DNA of 12,444 bases from an uncultured Lactobacillus sp. (GCA_905204935.1 CAJLBJ010000035.1:1-12444), one strand, 5' to 3'; shown: positions 1-6,525, counted from the first letter of the stretch. The notes: generated from the sequence alone by a model not told the origin. Numbers and translations: made by a program.

Positions 1-29
1 ATCCATAGGATAATTTATTAAATTTTAAC

Positions 30-52
30 GTGTCCAGAAAACTGGGTACACA
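30..52. repeat. Possible IS3-family terminal inverted repeat (remnant or edge)
   Basis: The stretch begins TGTCCAG, ends GGGTACA(CA) and is internally near-palindromic. This is the general form of IS3-family (IS150-like) right ends, which run TGTCCA...GGG..ACA. If it is such an end, the element lies to the left, outside the window. No transposase sequence or target duplication is visible, so this rests on family resemblance only. Confidence 0.25.
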
Positions 53-68
53 TCAGTCTAGGCTGATG
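51..68. other. Small perfect hairpin between the left edge and tRNA-Gln
   Basis: CATCAG and CTGATG form a perfect 6-bp stem around a 6-base loop (TCTAGG). On the plus strand a five-T run follows seven bases later, so it could be a weak terminator for something to the left. On the minus strand, where it lies downstream of tRNA-Gln, no U-run follows. Its function is unclear. Confidence 0.3.
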
Positions 69-90
69 AAGAGGTTTTTATTATATATGA

Positions 91-163
91 TTGGGCATAC
101 AGGGTTCGAACCTGTAAATTATGGATTCAGAGTCCACTGCCTTACCAATTTGGCGAATGCCCA
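91..163 (-). tRNA. tRNA-Gln (anticodon CUG)
   Basis: The reverse complement folds as a cloverleaf. The acceptor stem pairs TGGGCAT (5' strand, 157-163) with ATGCCCA (92-98), and the discriminator is A at 91. The D stem is GCC/GGC around a loop containing GGTAA. The anticodon stem is GTGGA/TCCAT around loop CTCTGAA, giving anticodon CUG (128-130) for CAG codons. The T arm is ACAGG-TTCGAAC-CCTGT. The 3' CCA is not encoded. A U1-A72 pair is typical of bacterial tRNA-Gln. It stands alone in the window, with its own promoter just upstream. Confidence 0.93.
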
Positions 164-180
164 ATAAAATCAACTTCTTT

Positions 181-210
181 AGTATAGACCTTTTTTGAAA
201 TAGTTGTCAA
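181..210 (-). promoter_or_regulatory. Sigma-A-type promoter of tRNA-Gln
   Basis: On the minus strand, a perfect TTGACA (205-210) is followed after 18 bases by TATACT (181-186). The predicted transcript start is near 174, about ten bases before the mature tRNA 5' end. This close-to-consensus pair fits a stable-RNA gene. Confidence 0.8.
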
Positions 211-236
211 CCGACAAAATATCTATTTTGACGCAT

Positions 237-284
237 AAAAATAAGCTTTACTTCACGATTCTGTGAAATAAAGCTTATTTTTTT
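237..284. terminator. Bidirectional intrinsic terminator downstream of the aminopeptidase gene
   Basis: The arms AATAAGCTTTA (240-250) and TAAAGCTTATT (269-279) pair perfectly. An inner TTCAC/GTGAA stem extends them past one C/A mismatch, around a 6-base loop. T-runs follow on both strands. It begins right after the minus-strand stop codon at 283 and separates that gene from the tRNA promoter. Confidence 0.88.
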
Positions 285-1368
285 AATCTGCTAATTTAAA
301 AGATGCAATTGTTTTTTCGTCTAATTCTTTAAGAACATTAACCGCAATTTTAACGGCGTTTTGGTAATCACTCAAAGCTGCCCAATTATAGGCGGTATGT
401 TCGTAACGCACAGGGATACCTAAAACGATTGTTGGAGCTCCGTTCCAGTATGCAATGGCAGCTCCATTCATTCCTCCACCTGTTCTAACAGAACGTGTGT
501 AAGGGATATTAAGTTTATCAGCAAGATTAGCTGCGAATTCTTCAAAAATCGGATTGGCAATGAATGTTGTATCTAAATCACGTAACATTGGTCCGCGTTT
601 TAAACCTGTTTGAGCCAACCAATCAGGGGTAAAAGTATCATCACATGGACAACCTTCAAAAACAATTGCTAAGTCGGGATTAAGCTTGCGTGCTGTAACA
701 TGAGCACCTCGTAAGCCGACTTCTTCTTGGCTTGATAAGGCAGCTGTCACATCGACTGCTAAATTTTGACCTTGTAATTGATCTAAAACATCGATCAATG
801 CTGCTGCTCCAAGGCGATTATCAAAATCTTTGCCTAAGAATAGGCCTGTTTGCTCAAAATATTCACAAGTAGCATCGACAAAGATTGGGCACCCTGTGTC
901 AATCTTATATTCATCGATTGTTTCTTGCCGACTGGATGAACCAACATCGATTGACATTTCGGCAATTACAGGGACTTGATTTAACTCTTCTTTAGTCATG
1001 AAGTGAGGTGGCTTAGTTGCAACAACTCCTTTGATATGTTTGCCTTCTTTATTTTTGATGACAACTTTAGTGGCAGGAATATTTGTAGGAACCCAGCCGC
1101 CAAGTGTGGCAAATTTAATTAAACCGTTGGGACGAACGGCTTGAACAATAAAACCAACCGAATCAGAATGAGCATCGAGTTGAACAAGAGGCTTTTGTCC
1201 ATTGTTTTCATGGCGTGCGACATATGCATTAAATAAGCCATCGACTTCGGTTTGACCATATTTTTTAGCATAGCTCAAGAAGCGTTTAACCATGGCTTGT
1301 TCGAAACCAGGTACGCTATATTCATCGGCAAATTCCTTGATTAAATTGATTTGTGAAGTTTTGTCCAA
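283..1368 (-). CDS. pepA: M42-family glutamyl aminopeptidase (PepA-like)
   Basis: A cytoplasmic dinuclear-metal aminopeptidase of family M42. In lactic acid bacteria PepA removes N-terminal Glu/Asp from peptides after oligopeptide uptake. The 361-residue protein has the family's metal and catalytic pattern: AHSD (H67, D69), KDFDNR (D183, bridging metal), SSQEE (E215 catalytic, E216), FEG (E238, where many members have Asp) and RYEHT (H324). I prefer the TTG start at 1366-1368: AAGGTGG (1377-1383) sits eight bases upstream. A GTG at 1378-1380 would give four more residues but overlaps that ribosome site. The gene is monocistronic, ends at a strong terminator, and its promoter overlaps a GlnR-like operator. 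Family is certain; Glu specificity is inferred from homologs. Confidence 0.92.
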   Translation of the reverse strand: MDKTSQINLIKEFADEYSVPGFEQAMVKRFLSYAKKYGQTEVDGLFNAYVARHENNGQKPLVQLDAHSDSVGFIVQAVRPNGLIKFATLGGWVPTNIPATKVVIKNKEGKHIKGVVATKPPHFMTKEELNQVPVIAEMSIDVGSSSRQETIDEYKIDTGCPIFVDATCEYFEQTGLFLGKDFDNRLGAAALIDVLDQLQGQNLAVDVTAALSSQEEVGLRGAHVTARKLNPDLAIVFEGCPCDDTFTPDWLAQTGLKRGPMLRDLDTTFIANPIFEEFAANLADKLNIPYTRSVRTGGGMNGAAIAYWNGAPTIVLGIPVRYEHTAYNWAALSDYQNAVKIAVNVLKELDEKTIASFKLAD

Positions 1369-1451
1369 AATGAGGACCACCTTTCATGAAAAAATAACTG
1401 ATATTTTTAATTCTACCACCGTGGTGATTAAAATTGGTAATTTTTTTGAAT

Positions 1452-1482
1452 ATTTAAATGTTATATTTTATTACATTTAAAT
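1452..1482. promoter_or_regulatory. Extended dyad with perfect GlnR-type operator at its core
   Basis: Positions 1459-1475 read TGTTATATTTTATTACA, an exact match to the Firmicute GlnR/TnrA consensus TGTNA-N7-TNACA. This core lies in a larger inverted repeat whose 10-base arms, ATTTAAATGT (1452-1461) and ACATTTAAAT (1473-1482), are exact reverse complements. It covers the -10 and most of the spacer of the minus-strand promoter. Binding there would be expected to repress the aminopeptidase gene when nitrogen is plentiful. No glnR gene is in the window, so the regulator is inferred from the motif. Confidence 0.6.
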
Positions 1483-1487
1483 GTAAA
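1460..1487 (-). promoter_or_regulatory. Probable promoter of the aminopeptidase gene
   Basis: On the minus strand TTTACA (1482-1487) and TATAAC (1460-1465), each one base off consensus, are 16 bases apart. The predicted start near 1453 gives an untranslated leader of about 85 bases. The -10 lies inside the GlnR-like operator at 1459-1475. A weaker alternative -10 (TAGAAT, 1410-1415) lies nearer the gene but has only TTACCA 19 bases upstream of it. Confidence 0.55.
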
Positions 1488-1581
1488 TTTAATTTTTGGG
1501 GAAAATGCTTTTATATTAAATGGAAACACTATTTTTGGTGATTTATTATATAACATGTATGAAAAAGGGTAGAGGAGTGAT

Positions 1582-1680
1582 GTGGAAAAATATTATTTTT
1601 TTAAAAAGTTCCTCATAACGCTGAAAACCTTGTTAAATAAGTGTTTTCTTCCTTTTGGAGGGCTGGAAAAGAAAACATAG
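1582..1680 (+). CDS. Possible small ORF, 32 residues, unknown function
   Basis: A GTG-initiated frame encodes a basic, Phe/Leu/Lys-rich peptide starting MEKYYFFKKF and ending GGLEKKT. AGAGGAG (1571-1577) lies four bases upstream, slightly close for an optimal ribosome site. A weak promoter (TTGGTG 1535-1540, 17 bases, TATGAA 1558-1563) could serve it. An overlapping alternative from ATG at 1580 gives only 12 codons. The DNA is very AT-rich, so chance is a real possibility. I recognise no family. It may be a leader peptide, a small membrane-active protein, or nothing. Confidence 0.22.
   Translation: MEKYYFFKKFLITLKTLLNKCFLPFGGLEKKT
1643..1676. other. Imperfect hairpin upstream of the glutamine transporter promoter
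   Basis: GTTTTCTT (1643-1650) pairs with AAGAAAAC (1669-1676), with CC/GG possibly adding to the stem. It has no proper U-run on either strand. It lies at the 3' end of the possible small ORF and 50 bases before the transporter -10. I cannot assign a role. Confidence 0.25.
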
Positions 1681-1701
1681 TTTATTTTAACTGAGGTTTT
1701 A

Positions 1702-1718
1702 TGTATCATTTTATGACA
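1702..1718. promoter_or_regulatory. GlnR-like operator at the glutamine transporter promoter
   Basis: TGTATCATTTTATGACA matches TGTNA-N7-TNACA at all fixed positions except the fifth (T for A). It covers the -35 region of the extended -10 promoter at 1725-1733, so binding should block polymerase. GlnR repression of glutamine transporters is well established in lactic acid bacteria and streptococci, which supports this reading. Confidence 0.55.
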
Positions 1719-1724
1719 AAGATA

Positions 1725-1733
1725 TGCTATACT
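1725..1733 (+). promoter_or_regulatory. Extended -10 promoter of the glutamine transport operon
   Basis: TGC-TATACT forms an extended -10 (TGn plus a hexamer one base off consensus). No good -35 is present 16-18 bases upstream, which is usual for this promoter class. The predicted start near 1740 leaves a leader of about 26 bases before the start at 1766. It also rules out the in-frame ATG at 1724 as the start. Confidence 0.6.
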
Positions 1734-1765
1734 TAATATTATTAAAAAAGATTGGGGAAGATATG

Positions 1766-3220
1766 ATGAAAAAATTTATTACAACGGTTAGTCTGATTTT
1801 TAGTGTGTGCTTAGCTTTCGTCTTCTTCCAGTCAACGACAGCTAATGCAAAAGAAAAAACGTATGTTATTGATACAGACGTAACTTTCCCACCGTTTGTG
1901 TATGCTAATGCAGACAATAAATATGTCGGAATTGATATGGATTTAATACGGGCAATCGCTAAAGAAGAAGGGTTTAAGGTTGATATTAAACCAGTTGGCT
2001 TTAATGCTGCGATTCAATCGGTAAGTTCTGGTCAAGCAGATGCAATGATTGCTGGGATGACGATTACAAATGAACGTAAGCAAAAGTTTGACTTTTCTGA
2101 TCCATATTATTCTTCAGGAATTGTAATGGCAGTTAAGCCAGGATCTGGAATTAAAAGTCTTAAAGACTTGAAAGGTAAAAATGTTGCGGTTAAAACTGGA
2201 ACAGCTGGGGCGGATTATGCAAACTCCATTAAGGATAAGTATGGTTTTACAACGACAACATTTGATGATTCTGATAGTGTTTATAATGATGTTAAAAATG
2301 AAAATTCCGTAGCATGTTTTGATGACAGTGCAGTTTTAGAATATGGCGTTAAGACCGGGCTAGGCTTAGAAATTGCTACAAAGCCGACCGATATTGGTGA
2401 TTATGGTTTTGCTGTAAAAAAAGGTGAAAATCAAGAATTATTAGCAAAATTCAATGCGGGTTTAAAGAAACTCAAAGAAAACGGTGAATATAACAAGATT
2501 ATCCAACGTTATGTAGGGAAAAAAGCAACTGTTGCCAAAAAACAAGCTACTGCCAAACAAGGCGATAGCCATACTATTTTAGGCTTGTTAAAAGAAAATA
2601 AAGAAGTTTTGTGGGATGGAGTTTTAGAAACCTTAAAATTAACCGTAGTTTCAATCATTGGAGCAACTATTTTTGGTGTTTTCCTAGGTCTTTTGGGAGT
2701 AGTACCTAATAAATTTGCGCGTGGAGTATCAACTACGATTATTTATATTTTCCGTGGGTTACCATTGATTGTTTTAGCACTGTTTATTTATAATGGTATT
2801 CCTAGTCTAACAGGTTCAAAGATTCCGGCTTTTATTGCAGGGGTTATCACTTTAACTTTGAATGAAGGTGCCTATACAGCGGCTTTTGTTAAAGGTGGAA
2901 TTGAATCAATTGATAAAGGACAAATGGAAGCTGCAAGAAGTTTAGGTTTGCCGTTTGGCAAGGCGATGCGTAGGGTTATCTTACCGCAAGGGATTAAAGT
3001 GATGATTCCATCATTTATCAATCAATTTATTATTACTTTGAAAGATACCTCGATTTTATCAGTAATTGGGTTATTAGAATTGACACAAACTGGTAAAATC
3101 ATTATTGCACGTAACCTTGAAGGTTTTAGAATCTGGGCGATTGTAGCCGTGATTTATTTACTTTTAATAACGTTATTGACATTATTATCTAACTGGGTTA
3201 AAAGGAGGATTCACAACTAA
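1766..3220 (+). CDS. glnP: Glutamine ABC transporter, fused substrate-binding and permease protein
   Basis: The product joins an extracytoplasmic amino-acid-binding domain to a membrane permease, as in lactic acid bacterial GlnP. Residues 1-28 form a signal sequence (MKKF, hydrophobic core, ANA) without a lipobox. Residues ~33-252 are a single family 3 solute-binding domain, including the ligand-site region [19 protein letters not shown] (97-115). Residues ~285-478 hold about five membrane segments, with the EAA loop contacting the ATPase at 388-407 (EAARSLGLP...ILP). Lactococcal GlnP carries two binding domains; this one has one. I chose ATG 1766, seven bases after GGGGA; ATG 1763 is possible. 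The stop shares one base with the glnQ start. Glutamine/glutamate is the likely substrate, from family and the GlnR-like site. Confidence 0.92.
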   Translation: MKKFITTVSLIFSVCLAFVFFQSTTANAKEKTYVIDTDVTFPPFVYANADNKYVGIDMDLIRAIAKEEGFKVDIKPVGFNAAIQSVSSGQADAMIAGMTITNERKQKFDFSDPYYSSGIVMAVKPGSGIKSLKDLKGKNVAVKTGTAGADYANSIKDKYGFTTTTFDDSDSVYNDVKNENSVACFDDSAVLEYGVKTGLGLEIATKPTDIGDYGFAVKKGENQELLAKFNAGLKKLKENGEYNKIIQRYVGKKATVAKKQATAKQGDSHTILGLLKENKEVLWDGVLETLKLTVVSIIGATIFGVFLGLLGVVPNKFARGVSTTIIYIFRGLPLIVLALFIYNGIPSLTGSKIPAFIAGVITLTLNEGAYTAAFVKGGIESIDKGQMEAARSLGLPFGKAMRRVILPQGIKVMIPSFINQFIITLKDTSILSVIGLLELTQTGKIIIARNLEGFRIWAIVAVIYLLLITLLTLLSNWVKRRIHN

Positions 3221-3960
3221 TGGAAGAATTAAAGGTTAATGTTTCAAATTTAAAGAAAAGTTATGGCAGTAATGAAGTCTTAAAAGATATTGATTTTAAG
3301 GTCAAAGCTAATGAAGTAGTTGTGTTGATTGGGCCTTCTGGTTCTGGTAAAAGTACACTTTTGCGTTGCTTAAATCGCTTAGAAGAACCAACATCTGGTC
3401 AGATTATTATTGATGGTAACGACATAAGTAATCCTAAGACAGATATCGATAAGGCTAGAGAAGATATCGGAATGGTGTTTCAACATTTTAACTTGTTTAA
3501 CAATCTGACGGTTGGTCAAAATATTATGTTAGCACCAGTTGAACTAGGGAAAATGTCTAAAGATGAAGCTAAAAAAGTGGCCTACCAATTACTTGAAACA
3601 GTTGGTTTAACCGATAAATTTGATGCGATGCCATCGTTATTATCTGGGGGACAAAAACAAAGGGTTGCGATTGCTAGGGCGTTAGCAATGAATCCTGATA
3701 TCATGTTATTTGATGAACCGACTAGTGCGCTTGATCCAGAAATGGTCGGAGATGTTTTAGAAGTTATGAAAGCTCTAGCTAAAGATGGGATGACGATGGT
3801 GGTAGTGACTCATGAGATGGGATTTGCTAAAGAAGTGGCTGATCGTGTAGTCTTTATGGCCGATGGATACGTGGTTGAAGAAGGTACACCGCAAGAAGTG
3901 TTTGATAATCCGCAACATGAACGCACAAAAGCATTTTTAAATAAAGTTATTAACATCTAG
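3220..3960 (+). CDS. glnQ: Amino acid (glutamine) ABC transporter ATP-binding protein
   Basis: The cytoplasmic ATPase that powers the preceding permease. Its 246 residues contain all ABC motifs: Walker [10 protein letters not shown] (38-46), Q-loop Q88, signature LSGGQ (141-145), Walker B IMLFDEP (161-167), D-loop SALD (169-172) and switch H198. Length and the MVFQHFNLF segment are typical of the polar amino acid (GlnQ/HisP) class. Its ATG overlaps the stop of the permease gene by one base (TAATG), with AAAGGAGG about ten bases upstream, so the two are likely translationally coupled and made in equal amounts. Confidence 0.96.
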   Translation: MEELKVNVSNLKKSYGSNEVLKDIDFKVKANEVVVLIGPSGSGKSTLLRCLNRLEEPTSGQIIIDGNDISNPKTDIDKAREDIGMVFQHFNLFNNLTVGQNIMLAPVELGKMSKDEAKKVAYQLLETVGLTDKFDAMPSLLSGGQKQRVAIARALAMNPDIMLFDEPTSALDPEMVGDVLEVMKALAKDGMTMVVVTHEMGFAKEVADRVVFMADGYVVEEGTPQEVFDNPQHERTKAFLNKVINI

Positions 3961-3979
3961 TTAAAAAGGTGGATTCGCA

Positions 3980-4246
3980 ATGATTAAAACATTATTAGTG
4001 ATGCATGATGCTAAACATGATGATTATTATCGTATGAATAAAACTTTTTTTGAAAGTTTACCTTGTGTTGGCCAATACATCTACAATTCAGATGGCTTAG
4101 CTTATCGTGTCCAAGAGGTTGTTAATTTAGCAGGTTATGTTTCTAGTAAGGGAGTAGTTGCGATTTTAGTAGTACAATCAGCTACCAAGGATGCACCAGT
4201 TAATAATTTATATGGTTTAGATATTGAACAAGATTTAGATGATTAA
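3980..4246 (+). CDS. Hypothetical protein, 88 aa, third gene of the glutamine transport operon
   Basis: I do not recognise this family. The 88-residue product has no signal peptide or membrane segment. It alternates short hydrophobic strands (IKTLLVMHD, GVVAILVVQS) with polar stretches and ends in an acidic tail (IEQDLDD). It has a single Cys (C49-like position within LPCVGQY). It starts 20 bases after the glnQ stop with a good ribosome site (AAAGGTGG), has no promoter of its own that I can see, and is followed at once by a strong terminator. It should therefore be co-transcribed with the transporter. A role in regulating or assembling the transporter is possible but is only inferred from position. 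Confidence 0.8.
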   Translation: MIKTLLVMHDAKHDDYYRMNKTFFESLPCVGQYIYNSDGLAYRVQEVVNLAGYVSSKGVVAILVVQSATKDAPVNNLYGLDIEQDLDD

Positions 4247-4247
4247 T

Positions 4248-4285
4248 AAAAAACTCAGGCTGACAAATGTAAGCCTGAGTTTTTT
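4248..4285. terminator. Strong bidirectional terminator between convergent genes
   Basis: A perfect stem of about 12 bp (AAAACTCAGGCT with AGCCTGAGTTTT) surrounds a 10-base loop, with A- and T-runs on either side. It ends the glutamine operon on the plus strand. On the minus strand it overlaps the stop of the convergent 114-residue gene and terminates that too. Confidence 0.92.
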
Positions 4286-4628
4286 AGCTTAATAGTTCTT
4301 CGTAAGAAATTTCGATGAAATAAGTTTCTTGTTTTGTTAAATAAGCTGTAGTTAACCAGATTTCATTGTATTTAAGTGATGCTTTGGTAACTTTATGCCA
4401 CAAGTTTTCTAGTAATTGCTGGTGTTTTTGTTGTGCTGTAGGATACAAGCACCAAGAATCTAGCATATTGCATTGAAAGTAGCGTTGATAGTCGATTTGA
4501 AAATCAAAATTTTTAGGAATGAAGATTTGAATCACGTTGCAATAACTTGTTTTTGAAAAAACAACTTTATTTGGATTACGATAAATATATGTTAATAAAT
4601 CAAAGATGGTTGCAGAATGTTTGGTCAC
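4284..4628 (-). CDS. Hypothetical protein, 114 aa
   Basis: I do not recognise this protein. It is cytoplasmic-looking, rich in aromatic residues (Tyr, Phe, Trp) with several Cys, and has no clear domain motif. The frame stays open upstream to 4706. The true start is most likely GTG at 4626-4628, because AAGGAGG (4638-4644) lies nine bases before it. In the longer frame that ribosome site would be read as codons for Lys-Arg-Arg. This gives MTKHSATIFDLL as the N-terminus. It is monocistronic, with its own extended -10 promoter, and convergent with the glutamine operon. Confidence 0.72.
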   Translation of the reverse strand: MTKHSATIFDLLTYIYRNPNKVVFSKTSYCNVIQIFIPKNFDFQIDYQRYFQCNMLDSWCLYPTAQQKHQQLLENLWHKVTKASLKYNEIWLTTAYLTKQETYFIEISYEELLS

Positions 4629-4664
4629 TATTACAAACCTCCTTTTTAAAACTTTTTCTTGTTT

Positions 4665-4673
4665 ATTGTACCA
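4665..4673 (-). promoter_or_regulatory. Extended -10 promoter of the 114-aa gene
   Basis: On the minus strand TGG-TACAAT matches an extended -10 (hexamer one base off consensus), about 37 bases upstream of the GTG start. No convincing -35 is seen; the region upstream is a T-run. A start near 4658 falls downstream of the frame's first ATG (4706), which supports the shorter gene. Confidence 0.5.
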
Positions 4674-4749
4674 GTTTTTAAAGGAGAAAAAAACCAATCT
4701 GTTCATTAAAAAGTATTTAAAAATAAGGATAATAAATCTCGTAAATCTT

Positions 4750-4778
4750 TTGAATACTTAGGCTTAACGTATTATAAT
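4750..4778 (+). promoter_or_regulatory. Promoter of the phosphatase / hydrolase pair
   Basis: TTGAAT (4750-4755), 17 bases and a perfect TATAAT (4773-4778) precede the gene at 4816. A second TATAAT at 4784-4789 lacks a matching -35. The leader would be about 30 bases and contain the ribosome site AAGGAGG. Confidence 0.7.
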
Positions 4779-4815
4779 CAAAGTATAATTCTTAATAGGA
4801 AGGAGGTAGATTTAA

Positions 4816-5478
4816 ATGGCAGTTGTTCATTTTTATTTGGTACGGCATGGACAAACGCGGCTCAATCGCTCTAAAAGATTACAAGGCATAACCAATTCAC
4901 CACTAACCAAAAAAGGGATTCGTATGGCAAGACGCTTAGGTTATGAGTTGCGTGATGTGAAGTTTACAGCGGTCTATACAAGTGATTTAAAACGTACAAA
5001 AGAGACCGCAAATTATATTTTGAGTGAAAACAAACAAAACTATACACCGATTTATAGTGATCCGGATTTACGTGAGTTAAGTTTTGGGAAATTTGAAGAA
5101 GCTAAAAATATCAAGATGATTCCGGTTGCGTTGCGAACATTAGGAGTTAAACGGATCTTACAAGCTTTCATGAATCAAGAGCATGTGGCTGAGTTGACAG
5201 AATTGTTTCGCACGATGGATGGTACAGAGCAAATAGAAGACTCTGCACATTTAAATCTGCGCATGACACGTGCTTTAGAAACAATCGCAAAGCAATATCA
5301 AGAAGAGGAATGTAATATTTTGATTGTAACACATGGGTTGATTTTATCGAATTTTATCGAAGGTTTACGTGGAGACGTTCCTTTGTTTTTATTGGATAAT
5401 TCACGAGCTAGTCGTGTTGATTATCAAAATGGGCGTTTTACGATCGTTTATATCAATCAATTGAAACAAGATGGGTGA
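4816..5478 (+). CDS. Histidine phosphatase superfamily protein (phosphoglycerate-mutase-like)
   Basis: A cytoplasmic branch 1 histidine phosphatase of 220 residues. Catalytic residues are visible: LVRHGQT near the N-terminus (R10, nucleophile H11), R60 in SDLKRTKET, E87 in LRELSFG and the second histidine H173 in VTHG. Members dephosphorylate small phosphorylated metabolites or, rarely, proteins; the substrate cannot be told from sequence. It starts at ATG 4816 behind AAGGAGG. The following serine hydrolase gene begins nine bases after its stop, so the two probably form one transcript. Confidence 0.9.
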   Translation: MAVVHFYLVRHGQTRLNRSKRLQGITNSPLTKKGIRMARRLGYELRDVKFTAVYTSDLKRTKETANYILSENKQNYTPIYSDPDLRELSFGKFEEAKNIKMIPVALRTLGVKRILQAFMNQEHVAELTELFRTMDGTEQIEDSAHLNLRMTRALETIAKQYQEEECNILIVTHGLILSNFIEGLRGDVPLFLLDNSRASRVDYQNGRFTIVYINQLKQDG

Positions 5479-5487
5479 AAATAAGTA

Positions 5488-6486
5488 ATGATTTATCCAA
5501 AGACAACACGTTTGTTACATGAATTGCAAGAAAATAAAATAGTTCCAGGAGTTTCATATGCGCTTTTTGCCTCGGGAAAATTTCAAAGTGAATCTTTTGG
5601 ATTTAGTCAAATTTTACCATGCAAAAAATTTTTAAAGCCAAATATGTTGTATGATGTAGCTTCTTTGACTAAGGTCATTGGGACGACAACGGTAATTTTA
5701 AAATTATTAGAACAACGCAAGATAGCGTTGGATGAACCGATTTGTCGGTATCTTCCACGATTTAAAGATAAACGTGTGACTGTACGTCATTTGCTGACAC
5801 ATACTTCTGCAATTAATGGTTACATAAAAAATCGTAATCAATTAGCAGCGTCTGATTTGTTAACGGCACTGTATGGTTTAGAAGTAGGGGATTGGATAGG
5901 GGAAAAAGTAGTTTATTCAGATATCGGTTTGATTTTTTTAGGCGAGATTATTGAGCATTTTTATCAAAGACCTGTACAAGAAGTTATCGTAACAGAAGTT
6001 TTAACGCCTTTAGAAATGTTTGATAGTACATTTGAACCTACAGATCTAAGCATGTGTGTACCGACACAATTAGATGAAAAAAGAGGTTTGATTTGTGGAC
6101 AAGTCCATGATCCTAAAGCTTTTATCTTAAAAAAACATTGTGGTTCAGCAGGGTTATTTAGTTCATTAAACGATTTGGTGAAATTTAGCCAATGGTTGTT
6201 AGATTCAAAAGATCAAAGAGTACTTACATCAAAGACAATTGAGCTATTGTTTGCCGACCAAACTCCAAATAACAAATTAGGACGGTCGTTAGGTTGGGAT
6301 TTGCGCTTTAATAAAAAAGGTGCTTTGTGTTTATACCATACAGGATTTACCGGAACTTTTATGTTATTGGATCGAAGCGAACAAAAAGGTTTGATCGTGT
6401 TAACGAATCGAATTCATCCAACTGGGGTTAATCAGCTTTTTTTGGATAAGCGTGATGAAATTGTGATGACATATTTAAATGAATAA
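5488..6486 (+). CDS. Serine beta-lactamase-like hydrolase (class C / PBP4* type), no signal peptide
   Basis: The 332-residue protein has the beta-lactamase/transpeptidase fold motifs: SLTK (S59 nucleophile, K62), YSD (143-145, where classical class C enzymes have YxN) and HTG (284-286, in place of KTG). Such sequences are usually esterases, D-amino-acid peptidases or uncharacterised hydrolases, not antibiotic-resistance enzymes. No signal peptide or membrane anchor is present, so it should act in the cytoplasm. The start is bounded by an in-frame stop just upstream; its ribosome site (GGGTGA) is weak, which suggests coupling to the phosphatase gene nine bases before it. Substrate unknown. Confidence 0.85.
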   Translation: MIYPKTTRLLHELQENKIVPGVSYALFASGKFQSESFGFSQILPCKKFLKPNMLYDVASLTKVIGTTTVILKLLEQRKIALDEPICRYLPRFKDKRVTVRHLLTHTSAINGYIKNRNQLAASDLLTALYGLEVGDWIGEKVVYSDIGLIFLGEIIEHFYQRPVQEVIVTEVLTPLEMFDSTFEPTDLSMCVPTQLDEKRGLICGQVHDPKAFILKKHCGSAGLFSSLNDLVKFSQWLLDSKDQRVLTSKTIELLFADQTPNNKLGRSLGWDLRFNKKGALCLYHTGFTGTFMLLDRSEQKGLIVLTNRIHPTGVNQLFLDKRDEIVMTYLNE

Positions 6487-6522
6487 AAGCGAAGTGAGAC
6501 ATTTTGTCAAACTTCGCTTTTT
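6485..6522. terminator. Bidirectional terminator between convergent units
   Basis: AAAAGCGAAGT (6485-6495) pairs with ACTTCGCTTTT (6511-6521), and an inner GACA/TGTC can extend the stem. It ends the hydrolase transcript on the plus strand and the murT-gatD transcript on the minus strand, whose stop is at 6526. Confidence 0.88.
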
Positions 6523-6525
6523 GCT

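Noticed and set aside
1415..1425. Dyad ACCAC-C-GTGGT in the pepA leader
   Set aside because: Short, with only a one-base centre, and not clearly placed relative to the better promoter; may be chance.
1539..1555. Third GlnR-like word (TGATTTATTATATAACA)
   Set aside because: Two fixed positions mismatch in a very AT-rich stretch; not strong enough to list as a site on its own.
1501..1700. Possible T-box or other riboswitch leader before the glutamine transporter
   Set aside because: No T-box TGGNACC-like sequence or terminator/antiterminator pair is visible, and the transporter promoter lies downstream of this stretch.
1724..1765. Upstream ATG in frame with the glutamine permease gene
   Set aside because: It overlaps the -10 box and precedes the predicted transcript start, and it would put charged residues ahead of a standard MKKF signal peptide.
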